Assembly (NCBI GenBank): GCA_045601525.1 | Contig: JAZRZR010000001.1 | Coordinates: 1-57,900 of the forward strand | Source: SIG565 sp045601525 | Lineage (GTDB): Bacteria; Bacillota; Clostridia; Oscillospirales; Acutalibacteraceae | Direction of reading: 5' to 3' | Length of the DNA: 57,900 bases | Shown here: one piece after another, positions 17,401 to 25,231 of the stretch | How the letters are laid out: each line of letters starts with the position of its first letter | Numbering within the stretch: position 1 is the first letter of the stretch | Notes under the pieces: model-generated | Databases searched by the model: none | The model's input: only the letters and a program-made list of their open reading frames with translations | Told to the model about the DNA's origin: nothing | Translations under genes and position numbers: made by a program

Positions 17401-17847
17401 ATTAAGGGTGATTTCTTCCCCCGTTTTTATGCTAAAGGTGTTTTGCCTTAAAAAGTCTTTTGGCATTGTATATTGAATTGCCGCCTCAGCAGAGATTACA
17501 AGCAGCCGAAAAGCCCCATCCAAAAGTTTGGATAGGGTGTCTATGCGGATATGCTCGTACTCTTTTGAGTGAGAGAGTGTTTCGCCGAAACAAAAATCTC
17601 TTGCAGGAAAGGATACCGCATCAATCTTCATTGAGGCTAAATCGGAAAGCAAAGATGAGGCCGTTGCTTCATCGGGGGTTATAATTACCCCTTTTTTCTC
17701 GCTATCCATTGATAACGCCGCCAAAATCACCGCCTTGTGTATATGCGAAAGTCCGTTCAAGGCTATCGGCAAGCAGTTATTCTCTATATCCGCAAGTAAT
17801 AATTTGTATCCGGCATTTTGGTTTATAATTCCCTTTATAAACTCCAT
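14425..17847 (-). CDS. mfd: Transcription-repair coupling factor Mfd
   Basis: 1140 residues, full length. N-terminal UvrB-homology module; RNA-polymerase-interaction (CarD-like) domain with GDYVVHAQHGIGIFAGINKI; RecG-like translocase with Walker A in LLCGDVGFGKTEVALRA, DEEQRFGV as motif II and the TRG motif region (LVCTTIIETGVDVPNANTL, QLRGRVGRSPR); C-terminal TRCF domain (IDINISAYIPERYIESLPAR). Mfd removes stalled RNA polymerase from DNA lesions and recruits UvrA. It begins 12 bases after pth, the common Gram-positive arrangement. Confidence 0.97.
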   Translation of the reverse strand: MEFIKGIINQNAGYKLLLADIENNCLPIALNGLSHIHKAVILAALSMDSEKKGVIITPDEATASSLLSDLASMKIDAVSFPARDFCFGETLSHSKEYEHIRIDTLSKLLDGAFRLLVISAEAAIQYTMPKDFLRQNTFSIKTGEEITLNALKTRLLASGYTLVPLTEGRGQFSVRGGIVDIFPANMQSPVRIEFWGDEIDTISLFDAESQRRGENINDVKIIPANEIAPDTKTLSEKLQKLLQKDRKLNDKNKSRIENDIALIDSGIDISYDRYLAAIYEPFTAIDYIENPLVFVYDSNGIASALKGIFARQKEDTAFYLEEGFLCHKFSKYTKTAAEFKLWLERAVFMENFSRAKYDLPLKEVINFNLKRLPVWNGDVAVLLDDIGYTLSNEGSCVVLAGEEKNARILCDTLNAKGINATLCLDGKHINKKGVTVLCGGLSSGFELPEQNFMLITQNFISGERVRKRRFKAENAIGSLDELKSGDYVVHAQHGIGIFAGINKITNDGVTKDYIKINYAKTDVLYVPVTQLDLISKYIGSAENSNIKLNRLGSGDWQKTRARVKRAVKDMAKELTALYAKRMSVKGYAFSADTPLQQEFEAKFPFLETDDQIRSANEIKRDMERAVPMDRLLCGDVGFGKTEVALRAAFKCISEGKQCVFLVPTTILAWQHFNTALRRFGDMPLTVKMLSRFVSPAAQRKTISELKLGKVDMVIGTHRLISKDISFKNLGLVIIDEEQRFGVAQKEKLKQDYPEVDVLTLSATPIPRTLNMAMSGLRDMSTIDEAPSDRLPVQTYVLEQNDGIIIDAIRKELRRAGQVYYLHNRVDDIVSKAARLKEKIPEARIAVAHGKMSEEELSEVWQRLLEHEIDILVCTTIIETGVDVPNANTLIVENADRMGLSQLHQLRGRVGRSPRRAFAYFCFKANKQINEVAERRLEAIREFTEFGAGFKIAMRDLEIRGAGSILGGEQHGNLEAVGYDMYIKLLNEAINEEKGLQTAADLDCTIDINISAYIPERYIESLPARLGIYKRIAAISSDAQRMDVIDELCDRFSEPPKEVLGLIDIALLRNRAARLGIYAIEEDKNGIILRVNAVTPEQLEKLNEPLGNRLCLYPSDPPYYSVKYKNGQKKNQLINEIASIL

Positions 17848-17859
17848 TTTACCGCCGCT

Positions 17860-18450
17860 TTAACTGTTATATTTGTTCATAGCCGATTCAATCTTACCGT
17901 CAATTACCTCTTGAACCGCCTTTACAACCTTATCAAGTGCTACACTGATATTTTCGGCATCACTCTTTGGGAATTTTCCAAGCACCCAGTCTTTAAGGTC
18001 ATACTGCGGATTGGGCTTTTGACCTACACCAATTTTTATGCGAAAAATATCATTTGTATTAAGAGATAGGGATATATCCTTCATACCGTTATGCCCGCCG
18101 TGACTACCGTTTCGGCGCATACGGATTTTACCCACATCCAAAGACACATCATCAAACATTATTATAACCTTATCATAAGGTATTTTATAAAATTTGCAAA
18201 TTTCGCTTACCGCCGCGCCAGACAAATTCATAAAGGTTTGAGGCTTTGCAATAAGCAACCTCTTATCACCTATCCTACACTCCGAAATCAAGGCCTTGTG
18301 CTTCAAGCGTCCAAGTGTGGCGCCGAATTTTTCGCATAAAGCATCGGCCGCCATAAAACCTATATTATGACGGGTGTTTTCATACTCATGGCCCGGATTT
18401 CCAAGTCCCACTATTAAAAAATCATACGCAGATTTTGTTTTGAATAACAT
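17860..18450 (-). CDS. pth: Peptidyl-tRNA hydrolase
   Basis: 196 residues from ATG at 18450; an ATG at 18456 is also in frame, but GGTG lies only one base from it and seven from the second. Signature blocks: LIVGLGNPGHEYENTRHNIG with the catalytic His in the TRHNIG motif, KPQTFMNLSG, and DDVSLDVGKIRMRRNGSHGGHNGM. The enzyme frees tRNA from prematurely released peptidyl-tRNA. First gene of pth-mfd-prsA-like-SGNH, read from its own promoter and divergent from the thrS T-box. Confidence 0.95.
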   Translation of the reverse strand: MLFKTKSAYDFLIVGLGNPGHEYENTRHNIGFMAADALCEKFGATLGRLKHKALISECRIGDKRLLIAKPQTFMNLSGAAVSEICKFYKIPYDKVIIMFDDVSLDVGKIRMRRNGSHGGHNGMKDISLSLNTNDIFRIKIGVGQKPNPQYDLKDWVLGKFPKSDAENISVALDKVVKAVQEVIDGKIESAMNKYNS

Positions 18451-18467
18451 TTTCATTCACCGAAAAT

Positions 18468-18496
18468 ATTTTAACACATATTATCTGCTAATTCAA
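18468..18496 (-). promoter_or_regulatory. Promoter of the pth-mfd operon
   Basis: Minus strand TTGAAT (18491-18496), 17-base spacer, TAAAAT (18468-18473). Confidence 0.6.
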
Positions 18497-18504
18497 GTTT
18501 ATGC

Positions 18505-18533
18505 TTGACTTTATTTAATATTTGTTATAATAT
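18505..18533 (+). promoter_or_regulatory. Promoter of the thrS T-box transcript
   Basis: TTGACT (18505-18510), 17-base spacer, TAATAT (18528-18533). Divergent from the pth promoter. Confidence 0.65.
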
Positions 18534-18544
18534 TATTTTATAAA

Positions 18545-18762
18545 GCGTTGATAAGGACATTAGCCTAAATGTCGGTTAAAAGAGAATGCGGGTCATCGGC
18601 TGTAAGCCTGCTTAACTTTATTTTGGGTGAAACCGCCTTGGAGTGCTGTGGTTAACAACACAGACGATTAGCCTTCGTTATGGGTACAAAGTGCCGTTTT
18701 TACGGAATTTGGGTGGAACCGCGGAGTTTATTGCTTCGTCCCTTTTGGGACGGGCTTTTTTT
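18545..18762 (+). ncRNA. T-box leader, threonine type, upstream of thrS
   Basis: AGAGAATGCGG start of stem I, then GAAACCGCCTTGGAG where ACC at 18632-18634 is the likely specifier codon (Thr). The T-box consensus GGGTGGAACCGCGG is at 18711-18724 and a terminator CGTCCC-TTTT-GGGACG (18737-18752) plus T run precedes the thrS ribosome site. The UGGA bulge implies pairing with a UCCA acceptor end, as expected for tRNA-Thr. Uncharged tRNA-Thr should prevent termination. Confidence 0.9.
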
Positions 18763-18781
18763 ATTTTCAGGAGGAAAAATT

Positions 18782-20722
18782 ATGGAAATTATTTTTAATT
18801 CAAACCCCCGCACATTTGAGGATGGTCTTACCGTTTATGAAGCGGTGAAAAGCCTTGGCGGAGGACTTTATAAGTCGTCTCTTGCCGCCTGTGTCAACGG
18901 TGAAAACACTGATTTGCGCACCGTATTAAAGGATGGCGACAAGGTTGATATTTTAGATTTTAATACCGAATACGGTCGTTGGACCTTTAGGCATACTGCA
19001 TCTCATATCTTGGCACAAGCGGTTAAGCGCCTTTATCCCGATGTAAAACTTGCTATTGGTCCCGCAATTGATGACGGTTTTTACTATGACTTTGATGTAA
19101 AATCTAACTTCTCACCCGAAGATTTAGAAAAAATCGAAGCCGAAATGAAGAAGATTGTAAAAGAGGATATCCCCCTTACAAGAAGCGAAATGCCAAGACA
19201 AGAGGCTATCGAATTTTTCGCCGCAAAGGGTGAAGATTATAAGGTGGAACTCATAAACGATTTGCCGGTTGACACCACAATCAGTCTTTATACACAGGGT
19301 GATTTTACCGACCTTTGTGCCGGTGCGCATCTTATGTCAACAGGTCTGGTTAAGGCGTTTAAGCTGACCTCGGCGACAGGTGCTTACTGGCGCGGCGATT
19401 CTTCTAAGAAGATGCTTTGCCGAGTTTACGGCACCGCATATCCGAAGACAAGTGAACTTGAAGAGCATTTGCAAAGGGTTGAGGAAGCCAAAAAGCGTGA
19501 CCACAACAAATTAGGCCGAGAGCTTGAGCTATTTACAACCTGTGACTTTATTGGTCAAGGTCTTCCTATTATGCTTCCTAAAGGTGCAAAGGTTATACAA
19601 ATTTTGCAACGCTTTGTTGAGGATGAAGAAGCACGCCGTGGTTGGCAGCTTACCAAAACTCCCCTTATGGCAAAGAGTGATTTATACAAGATTTCGGGCC
19701 ACTGGGACCACTATCTTGACGGTATGTTTGTTATGGGCGACCCAACCGATGAAACCAAAGAATGTTTTGCGCTTCGTCCTATGACCTGCCCCTTCCAATA
19801 TCAAGCATACCTAAACCGTCCCCGTTCATATAGAGATTTGCCCCTTCGCTACGATGAAACTTCTACCCTCTTTAGAAACGAGGAAAGCGGCGAAATGCAC
19901 GGCCTTATCCGTGTAAGACAGTTTACAATTTCAGAAGGTCACCTTATGTGCACCCCTGAACAGTTAGAGGATGAGTTTAAGGGTTGTCTTGAACTTACAA
20001 CCTTTATGCTTAAAACATTAGGCCTTTATGAAGATGTTTCATACCGCTTCTCGCAATGGGACCCCGACAATCGTGAAAAATATATCGGCACCACTGAACA
20101 ATGGGATGAGGCTCAAGGTGTTATGAAGAAAATTCTTGACCACCTCCAAATTCCTTACAAGGTAGGCGTTGGTGAGGCCGCATTCTACGGACCAAAACTC
20201 GATATCCAAATCAAAAATGTTCACGGCAAAGAGGACACCCTCATCACCATTCAAATTGACCAAATGCTTGCCGAAAAATTCGGTATGGAATATACCGATA
20301 AGGACGGTGTTAAGAAAAACCCCTATATTATTCACCGCACATCAATCGGTTGCTACGAGCGCACCTTGGCGCTTCTCATTGAAAAATATGCCGGCGCATT
20401 TCCTGTTTGGATGGCTCCCGTTCAACTTAAGATTTTACCGATTGCCGACCGCCATTTAGACTATGCTTATGAAATCAAGGCAAGCCTTGAAAAAATAGGT
20501 ATCAGACTTGAAATAGATGATAGAAACGAGAAAATCGGTTACAAAATCAGAGAGGCTCGTTTGCAAAAGGTACCCTTTATGCTTATTATCGGCGACAACG
20601 AGGTTGAAACAAAAACCCTCTCAGTTCGCCGCAGAGGTGAAAACGGCGACCTTGGAAGTATGTCGGTTAACGATTTTACCGCACTTATCAAGGAAGAAAT
20701 CGATACAAAAGCAATTAAATAA
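18782..20722 (+). CDS. thrS: Threonine--tRNA ligase
   Basis: 646 residues from ATG 18782, preceded by AGGAGG at 18769-18774. An earlier in-frame ATG at 18680 lies inside the T-box and is not used. Domains: TGS (residues 1-60), the alanyl/threonyl editing domain with RHTASHIL (His71 and His75) and a later DLCAGAH zinc-binding block, the class II catalytic core (FALRPMTCPFQYQAY, RDLPLRYDE, RNEESGEMHGLIRVRQFT) and a C-terminal anticodon-binding domain (VQLKILPIADRHLDY). Expression is controlled by the Thr T-box directly upstream. Confidence 0.97.
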   Translation: MEIIFNSNPRTFEDGLTVYEAVKSLGGGLYKSSLAACVNGENTDLRTVLKDGDKVDILDFNTEYGRWTFRHTASHILAQAVKRLYPDVKLAIGPAIDDGFYYDFDVKSNFSPEDLEKIEAEMKKIVKEDIPLTRSEMPRQEAIEFFAAKGEDYKVELINDLPVDTTISLYTQGDFTDLCAGAHLMSTGLVKAFKLTSATGAYWRGDSSKKMLCRVYGTAYPKTSELEEHLQRVEEAKKRDHNKLGRELELFTTCDFIGQGLPIMLPKGAKVIQILQRFVEDEEARRGWQLTKTPLMAKSDLYKISGHWDHYLDGMFVMGDPTDETKECFALRPMTCPFQYQAYLNRPRSYRDLPLRYDETSTLFRNEESGEMHGLIRVRQFTISEGHLMCTPEQLEDEFKGCLELTTFMLKTLGLYEDVSYRFSQWDPDNREKYIGTTEQWDEAQGVMKKILDHLQIPYKVGVGEAAFYGPKLDIQIKNVHGKEDTLITIQIDQMLAEKFGMEYTDKDGVKKNPYIIHRTSIGCYERTLALLIEKYAGAFPVWMAPVQLKILPIADRHLDYAYEIKASLEKIGIRLEIDDRNEKIGYKIREARLQKVPFMLIIGDNEVETKTLSVRRRGENGDLGSMSVNDFTALIKEEIDTKAIK

Positions 20723-20732
20723 ATACAAAAAA

Positions 20733-20765
20733 CCTCCGATACGCATTAGCGTATCGGAGGTTTTT
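20733..20765. terminator. Bidirectional terminator between thrS and the TRAP permease
   Basis: 12-bp perfect stem CCTCCGATACGC/GCGTATCGGAGG (20733-20744, 20749-20760) with A run on the left and T run on the right, placed between two converging genes. Confidence 0.92.
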
Positions 20766-20769
20766 ATTT

Positions 20770-22719
20770 TTATGCTATATTTGCTTTATATTTTTTACGG
20801 GTTAAAATCTGGAAGAGTGCAACTATCGCAACAAGTCCTAAACCTATTGTATCGGTAATAATACCGGGGTAGATAAGCAAAAGACCGCCCGTTACGCTTA
20901 GAAACCTCTCATACCATTTCATGTGGTGCAAGAAATATCCCTCTAACGCCGCCGACACCGCAAATATACCTACAAACGAAGTAACACAAATAAGGATAAC
21001 TTCGGGTGCCGTTGTGTTTATAAAGAGCATTGCGGGATTAAGTGCAAATACATAAGGAACGATAAATGCACCTATTGCAAGTTTGGTTGATGTAAATGCG
21101 GTTTTCATCGGGTTTGCCTGAGCAATGGCCGCACCCGCATAAGCCGCAAGAGCAACGGGAGGAGTCAAGTCGGCTACAATACCGAAATAGAATACAAAGA
21201 AGTGAGCCGCAATCATAGGCACACCCATTTGAACAAGGATAGGTGCACATGTTGCCGCCATAATGCAATAATTGGCCGTTGTGGGAACACCCATACCAAG
21301 CACGATACAGCAAAGCATTGTAAGGAACAAGGCGATTATTACCTGATTTCCTGCCAAGGCTACTATGCCGTTAAAGAGCATATAAGCAAGACCTGTAACA
21401 CCGATTATACCCGCTACTATACCTGCAACACCGCACGCCGCTGCAACAGTAATCATACCTCGTCCGCCTGCGGCAAGAGCCTCAAGAAGTTTCATAGGGG
21501 TAATACGGGTTTCTTTTCTAAACATACTTACAACTATTGCAGCCACGATAGCGATTGCAGCAGCGTAAGCGATCGACCTTGTGCTTGTGCCCACAAGATA
21601 AATAAGCAAAATCAATGGAATTAACAAGTAGGTTTGCTTAAGCAAGGGCTTTAAGCGAGGTAATTCTTCTTTTGATAAACCGCGAAGTCCCTCTTTTTTG
21701 GCCTCAAGGTGAACTGTGACAAATACGCCTGCGAAATAAAGGGCGGCGGGAAGAATTGCCTTAACAACTATATTCGAATAAGGAACACCAACTGTTTCGG
21801 CCATAAGGAAGGCTGCCGCGCCCATAATGGGAGGCATAATTTGTCCACCTGTAGAAGCAGATGCTTCGGCGGCGGCTGCAAATTCAGGCTTATAACCTGT
21901 CCTCTTCATTAGCGGAATTGTAACGGCACCCGAGCCTACGGTGTTAGCAACCGACGAGCCCGAAACCATACCCTCAAGCGCACTCGCTACAACGGCAACC
22001 TTTGCAGGTCCACCCGAGAAGCGACCTACCAAAGCATTTGCGATTTGAATAAAGAAATCGGCAATACCCGTACGCTCCAAAAATGCGCCGAAAATTATGA
22101 ACATTACAATATATTTTGAACAAACATTAATTGGGGTTGAAAGAATACCCTCTTTTGAATAGAAAAGCACTCGAACATTTTCGGTTATGCGTGCCATTAT
22201 GCTCGGGTTGGTTGAGCCCCACACAAGAGCATAAACAAGCAAAGCGCCTGCAACACATAAAATCGGAAGTCCAACACTTCTTCGGCAAAGTTCGGCAAGG
22301 CAAAGAATACCTACTATTCCTATAGCAACCTCAAAGGGTGCAATTTTATAACGCGATACAATTTCTATTGCGTTAAAGGTGTAATAAAGGAACGAGGCGG
22401 TGCCTGCAAACATTAAAATTATGTCATACCAAGGCATAAAGTTAACCTTTTGCGTACCCTTTTTAGCGGGGAAAACCAAAAAACCTATGAACATAATAAA
22501 TGCCATAAATGAGGTTAAGCGAATTTCATCAAGCCATGTAGCAACGAGTGTTACATAAATGCAAAAAACTGAAAACGCCGCAAGAATAGCATTTACTATA
22601 AGTTTTGGTGTGCCCTCCCAAATACGAGTGTTGGATTCTCGGTCGAACTTTTTCATAACCGAATCCAAGTCCATCGGGCCTTGGTTTTCAATTACTTCTT
22701 TTTTCTTAAAAAGTGCCAT
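20770..22719 (-). CDS. TRAP transporter permease, fused small + large subunits
   Basis: 649 residues from the ATG at 22719 (AAGGAGG just before it; an upstream in-frame start at 22779 lacks one). Polytopic, about 17-18 hydrophobic spans, combining the DctQ-type 4-span and DctM-type 12-span parts of a tripartite ATP-independent periplasmic-type transporter, as in TRAP-TAXI systems. Family marks: SALEGMVSGSSVANTVGSGAVTIPLMKR, ASTGGQIMPPIMGAAAFLMAE and ADLTPPVALAAYAGAAIAQ. It imports an organic anion with Na+, fed by the TAXI binding protein encoded immediately upstream (22799-23755). Substrate unknown. Confidence 0.92.
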   Translation of the reverse strand: MALFKKKEVIENQGPMDLDSVMKKFDRESNTRIWEGTPKLIVNAILAAFSVFCIYVTLVATWLDEIRLTSFMAFIMFIGFLVFPAKKGTQKVNFMPWYDIILMFAGTASFLYYTFNAIEIVSRYKIAPFEVAIGIVGILCLAELCRRSVGLPILCVAGALLVYALVWGSTNPSIMARITENVRVLFYSKEGILSTPINVCSKYIVMFIIFGAFLERTGIADFFIQIANALVGRFSGGPAKVAVVASALEGMVSGSSVANTVGSGAVTIPLMKRTGYKPEFAAAAEASASTGGQIMPPIMGAAAFLMAETVGVPYSNIVVKAILPAALYFAGVFVTVHLEAKKEGLRGLSKEELPRLKPLLKQTYLLIPLILLIYLVGTSTRSIAYAAAIAIVAAIVVSMFRKETRITPMKLLEALAAGGRGMITVAAACGVAGIVAGIIGVTGLAYMLFNGIVALAGNQVIIALFLTMLCCIVLGMGVPTTANYCIMAATCAPILVQMGVPMIAAHFFVFYFGIVADLTPPVALAAYAGAAIAQANPMKTAFTSTKLAIGAFIVPYVFALNPAMLFINTTAPEVILICVTSFVGIFAVSAALEGYFLHHMKWYERFLSVTGGLLLIYPGIITDTIGLGLVAIVALFQILTRKKYKANIA

Positions 22720-22750
22720 AGAATCCTCCTTAAAGTATAATGCAAAGAAA

Positions 22751-22780
22751 ATTGGCTGCAGTGAAATTTCTGCAGCCAAT
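22751..22780 (-). repeat. Intergenic hairpin between TAXI and TRAP permease genes
   Basis: Perfect 11-bp inverted repeat ATTGGCTGCAG / CTGCAGCCAAT (22751-22761, 22770-22780), 8-base loop and no T run. A transcript hairpin here would favour higher levels of the binding-protein message than of the permease, as seen in many transport operons. Confidence 0.7.
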
Positions 22781-22798
22781 AAATATAAACGATTTTAA

Positions 22799-23755
22799 TT
22801 ATTTGGCTTCTACTGTGATACCTTTTTCAGCAAAATATTTTGCCGCACCCTTGTGGAAAGGAACGCTCATACCCTGTGTAGCATTTTCAAGTGAAAGCTC
22901 AGCACCCTTAGCGTGCGCTGTTGTGATAGCCTCTTTGTTATCGAAAATAGCCTTTGTGATATTGTAAACATCCTCTTCAGAAGCAGTGGTGCTAACGATA
23001 AGTGTTGCCTTAACTGTTACGGTTGTAACTGCAGTTGTTTGCTTATCATAGGTGTTAGCGGGAATTGTATAAGTTGTATAGAAAGAATTGTCCTGCATTA
23101 ACTTGTCAGCGATTGCACCATCAATCGGAACCAAGTAAGCCGCAGTTGTTGTGCAAAGTTCTTGAATTGCGGGTGTGGGTGCGCCTGCTACGATAAATGC
23201 AGCATCAATCTTCTTATCCTTAAGAGCATCTGCAGAATCAGCAAATGATTGATATTGAGGAACAATATCAGCCTCGGTAAGACCTGCAGCAGCAAGGATA
23301 TCAATAGCATTAAAGTAAACACCTGAACCTGCAGCGCCGATAGATACCTTTTTACCTCTTAAATCGGCAACGCTCTTAATGTTGGGGTCCATAGTTACAA
23401 GTTGAACAGCCTCAGCATAAAGACCGCCGATAACGCGGAAGCTATCAATCTGACCCTCTTTTTCAAAGGAACGCTGACCTGTATAAGCATAAGCCATAAC
23501 ATCAGATTGAACTGTACCTAATTGATAGTTGCCTTCCCCGATACCCAAAATGTTTGCTTTTGAGCCATCGGTTGAAACAACATTAACTGTGATACCTGTT
23601 GTTGTTTTGATTTGGTTGCCAAGGATACCGCCGTAGCCGTAATATGTACCTGCTGTGCCGCCTGTACCCATTGTCATAGTTGTGCTACCTGTGCCGCAAG
23701 AAGCAAAAGCAAAAATCATTGCAAGCACTAAAAGAACTGATAAAATGCGTTTCAT
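22799..23755 (-). CDS. TAXI-family TRAP transporter solute-binding lipoprotein
   Basis: 318 residues with a lipoprotein signal peptide (IFAFASC, Cys near residue 20) and then the TAXI binding fold: MGTGGTAGTYYGYGGILGNQ at the N-terminus of the mature protein, LGTVQSDVMAYAYTG, and KKVSIGAAGSGVYFNAIDILAAAG in the middle. It captures the substrate at the outer membrane surface and passes it to the TRAP permease encoded downstream. TAGGAGG precedes the start. TAXI proteins have been linked to glutamate and related dicarboxylates, but the residues here do not let me name a ligand. Confidence 0.92.
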   Translation of the reverse strand: MKRILSVLLVLAMIFAFASCGTGSTTMTMGTGGTAGTYYGYGGILGNQIKTTTGITVNVVSTDGSKANILGIGEGNYQLGTVQSDVMAYAYTGQRSFEKEGQIDSFRVIGGLYAEAVQLVTMDPNIKSVADLRGKKVSIGAAGSGVYFNAIDILAAAGLTEADIVPQYQSFADSADALKDKKIDAAFIVAGAPTPAIQELCTTTAAYLVPIDGAIADKLMQDNSFYTTYTIPANTYDKQTTAVTTVTVKATLIVSTTASEEDVYNITKAIFDNKEAITTAHAKGAELSLENATQGMSVPFHKGAAKYFAEKGITVEAK

Positions 23756-23802
23756 TTGTGTTACCTCCTAAAACTTATATAAACATAATGCTTATTAGGG
23801 TC

Positions 23803-23831
23803 ATTATACCAAAAAAGCAATCATTTTGCAA
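23803..23831 (-). promoter_or_regulatory. Promoter of the TAXI-TRAP operon
   Basis: Minus strand TTGCAA (23826-23831), 17-base spacer, TATAAT (23803-23808). Confidence 0.8.
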
Positions 23832-23847
23832 GAAAAAATTATATTTA

Positions 23848-24651
23848 TCAAAGCATATCTTTTTGAAATTCACCGTTATAAAGCGAATAGATGCACTCAA
23901 AGCCTATATCCTTTAATAATAGCCTTACTTCCCCAAAAGAACAATCAAGCCAACTTTTTTTATGGCAATCTGAATTAAGCACAATTCTTCCGCCCTGTTT
24001 TTTAATTTGATGAAGCAACGGCTCCGCAGGGTATTGAGATGTACGCCAGCCTCTACCGATAGCGCCTGTGTTCACCTCAAAAAAGGAACCGGCCTTTGAC
24101 GCCACCGATATATATTTCTTGCCAACCTCAATATATTTTTGATTTGTTGTAAAGCCATAATCAAATTTTTCATCATACTTTGTAAGCAAATCAAAATGTC
24201 CTATGATATCGGGCCGTCTTGCCAATATATAATCACAAAAGTGTGAAAAATAATTCTCAGCGAGGCTAACGATATCACCATCGAACTGATTTAATGCGGT
24301 TACAAAATTTTCATTGCCAACATCCAACACAAAGGGCTTGCCGTCCTTTTGTACATAGTGAGAAGAACCTATTATATACTCAAAATCTCCCCTATTTTGA
24401 ACAGGGCAGAGCATATCCTCCTCGACACCTAAATAAATTTGAATTTCCCTTTTATATTTTTCTTTTAGCCGCTTTATTTCTTTGATATAGCCTCTTATAT
24501 CGGTAATGCAATAACTCTGGTCAAAATCCATATAGCCGTGTCCCGAAAAGCCGAGTGAAACAAAGGACTTATCTATCGCCTCTAAAACCATCTCTTCGGG
24601 CGTATCGTTACCATCGCAAAAGGTGGTGTGCGTATGTAAATTGCTTAACAT
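23848..24651 (-). CDS. PHP-domain histidinol-phosphatase-like protein
   Basis: 267 residues of the PHP metal-dependent phosphoesterase family. Metal ligands are visible in NLHTHTTFCDG (His6, His8, Asp13), GFSGHGYMD, GVEEDML, IGHFDLL and the late LNSDCHKKS. The closest named group is HisK-type histidinol phosphatase (last but one step of histidine synthesis), but there are no his genes here and other PHP enzymes act on different phosphoesters, so the substrate is open. It starts 17 bases after the DUF6440 gene and probably shares its transcript. Confidence 0.85.
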   Translation of the reverse strand: MLSNLHTHTTFCDGNDTPEEMVLEAIDKSFVSLGFSGHGYMDFDQSYCITDIRGYIKEIKRLKEKYKREIQIYLGVEEDMLCPVQNRGDFEYIIGSSHYVQKDGKPFVLDVGNENFVTALNQFDGDIVSLAENYFSHFCDYILARRPDIIGHFDLLTKYDEKFDYGFTTNQKYIEVGKKYISVASKAGSFFEVNTGAIGRGWRTSQYPAEPLLHQIKKQGGRIVLNSDCHKKSWLDCSFGEVRLLLKDIGFECIYSLYNGEFQKDML

Positions 24652-24668
24652 ATTCTTACCCTTATGTA

Positions 24669-24848
24669 CTATTTGTTGATAACCGAAGTTATAATGGGCT
24701 TTCCCTCTCTATCAAGCAAAGGGGTGAGTCCTCCACCGTAGCCGCCACTATGATAAAGATAGTTAACACCTGTTTCCCTATCAACCCAAATTTCCATCGT
24801 ACCAAGACCTTGAGTATATGTCTTTTCAAAACGATTGTTTCGAGCCAT
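24669..24848 (-). CDS. DUF6440-family small protein
   Basis: 59 residues starting at 24848 with GAGGTG at the right spacing; reads MARNNRFEKTYTQGLGTMEI, then WVDRETGVNYLYHSGGYGGG and LTPLLDREGKPIITSVINK. The D-x-x-TGVNYL...GGLTPLLDxxGKPI pattern is that of DUF6440, a small family of unknown function common in gut Clostridia. No membrane span or cysteine. It precedes the PHP gene by 17 bases, with its own sigma-A promoter. The function cannot be told from sequence. Confidence 0.85.
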   Translation of the reverse strand: MARNNRFEKTYTQGLGTMEIWVDRETGVNYLYHSGGYGGGLTPLLDREGKPIITSVINK

Positions 24849-24876
24849 AAAATCACCTCATAATAAATGTATTTAT

Positions 24877-24905
24877 ATTATACCTTGCGATAGTGAAAAA
24901 AGCAA
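24877..24905 (-). promoter_or_regulatory. Promoter of the DUF6440-PHP transcript
   Basis: Minus strand TTGCTT (24900-24905), 17-base spacer, TATAAT (24877-24882). It reaches into the TAGTGAAAA repeat region. Confidence 0.7.
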
Positions 24906-24995
24906 GGCAAGGCCTTGCAAAAATACTTCTTCACTATTACTTGCCAAAATCGACAAAAAGAGAATAGTGAAAAGTGAAGAGTTAATAGTGAAAAA
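24888..24995. repeat. TAGTGAAAA-type short repeats and GCAAGGCCTTGC palindrome
   Basis: Three direct copies of a motif close to ATAGTGAAAA (near 24890, 24963 and 24985), an inverted copy (TTCACTATT near 24930), the related AAAGTGAAGAG, and a perfect palindrome GCAAGGCCTTGC at 24907-24918. No protein frame. It looks like a decayed dispersed intergenic repeat between the DUF6440 promoter and the tRNA-Tyr terminator. Confidence 0.55.
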
Positions 24996-24997
24996 GT

Positions 24998-25028
24998 AAA
25001 AATCCCCGTACTATCGTACGAGGATTTT
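24998..25028 (-). terminator. Terminator of tRNA-Tyr
   Basis: Minus strand AAAATCCTCGTAC-GATA-GTACGGGGATTTTT immediately after the CCA end of the tRNA, followed by a short U tract. Confidence 0.85.
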
Positions 25029-25113
25029 TGGTGGGAGAAGGTGGATTCGAACCACCGAAGCTGAAAGCAACAGATTTACAGTCTGCCCCCTTTGGCCGCT
25101 CGGGAATTCTCCC
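25029..25113 (-). tRNA. tRNA-Tyr (GTA)
   Basis: Minus-strand 85-base RNA with long variable arm. Acceptor GGGAGAA (25107-25113) pairs with TTCTCCC (25033-25039); anticodon loop CTGTAAA gives GTA; T-arm GGTGGTTCGAATCCACC; discriminator A and encoded CCA at 25029-25031. It sits alone under a consensus promoter. Its ACCA end is complementary to the UGGU of the T-box at 39.7 kb. Confidence 0.97.
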
Positions 25114-25137
25114 ATATTCATTTTTAACGCAAGCACT

Positions 25138-25166
25138 ATTATAGCATACCATATCTTTAGTGTCAA
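25138..25166 (-). promoter_or_regulatory. Consensus promoter of tRNA-Tyr
   Basis: Minus strand TTGACA (25161-25166), 17-base spacer, TATAAT (25138-25143). Confidence 0.9.
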
Positions 25167-25195
25167 GCCTATTTTTCGCAAAAAACAAAAAAATA

Positions 25196-25220
25196 AAAAG
25201 AGTGCTTTTGCACCCTTTTT
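25196..25220 (-). terminator. Terminator after the 60-residue protein gene
   Basis: Minus strand GGGTGC (25210-25215), AAAA loop, GCACTC (25200-25205), then TTTTTATTTTTTT. Confidence 0.8.
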
Positions 25221-25231
25221 ATCATGCATTA

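Noticed and set aside
18680..18781. Upstream start of thrS giving a 34-residue extension
   Set aside because: It is inside the T-box and terminator; the ATG at 18782 has AGGAGG and begins the normal TGS domain.
24888..24995. Repeat patch considered as a CRISPR remnant
   Set aside because: Repeats are about 10 bases, irregularly spaced, in both directions, with no cas genes.
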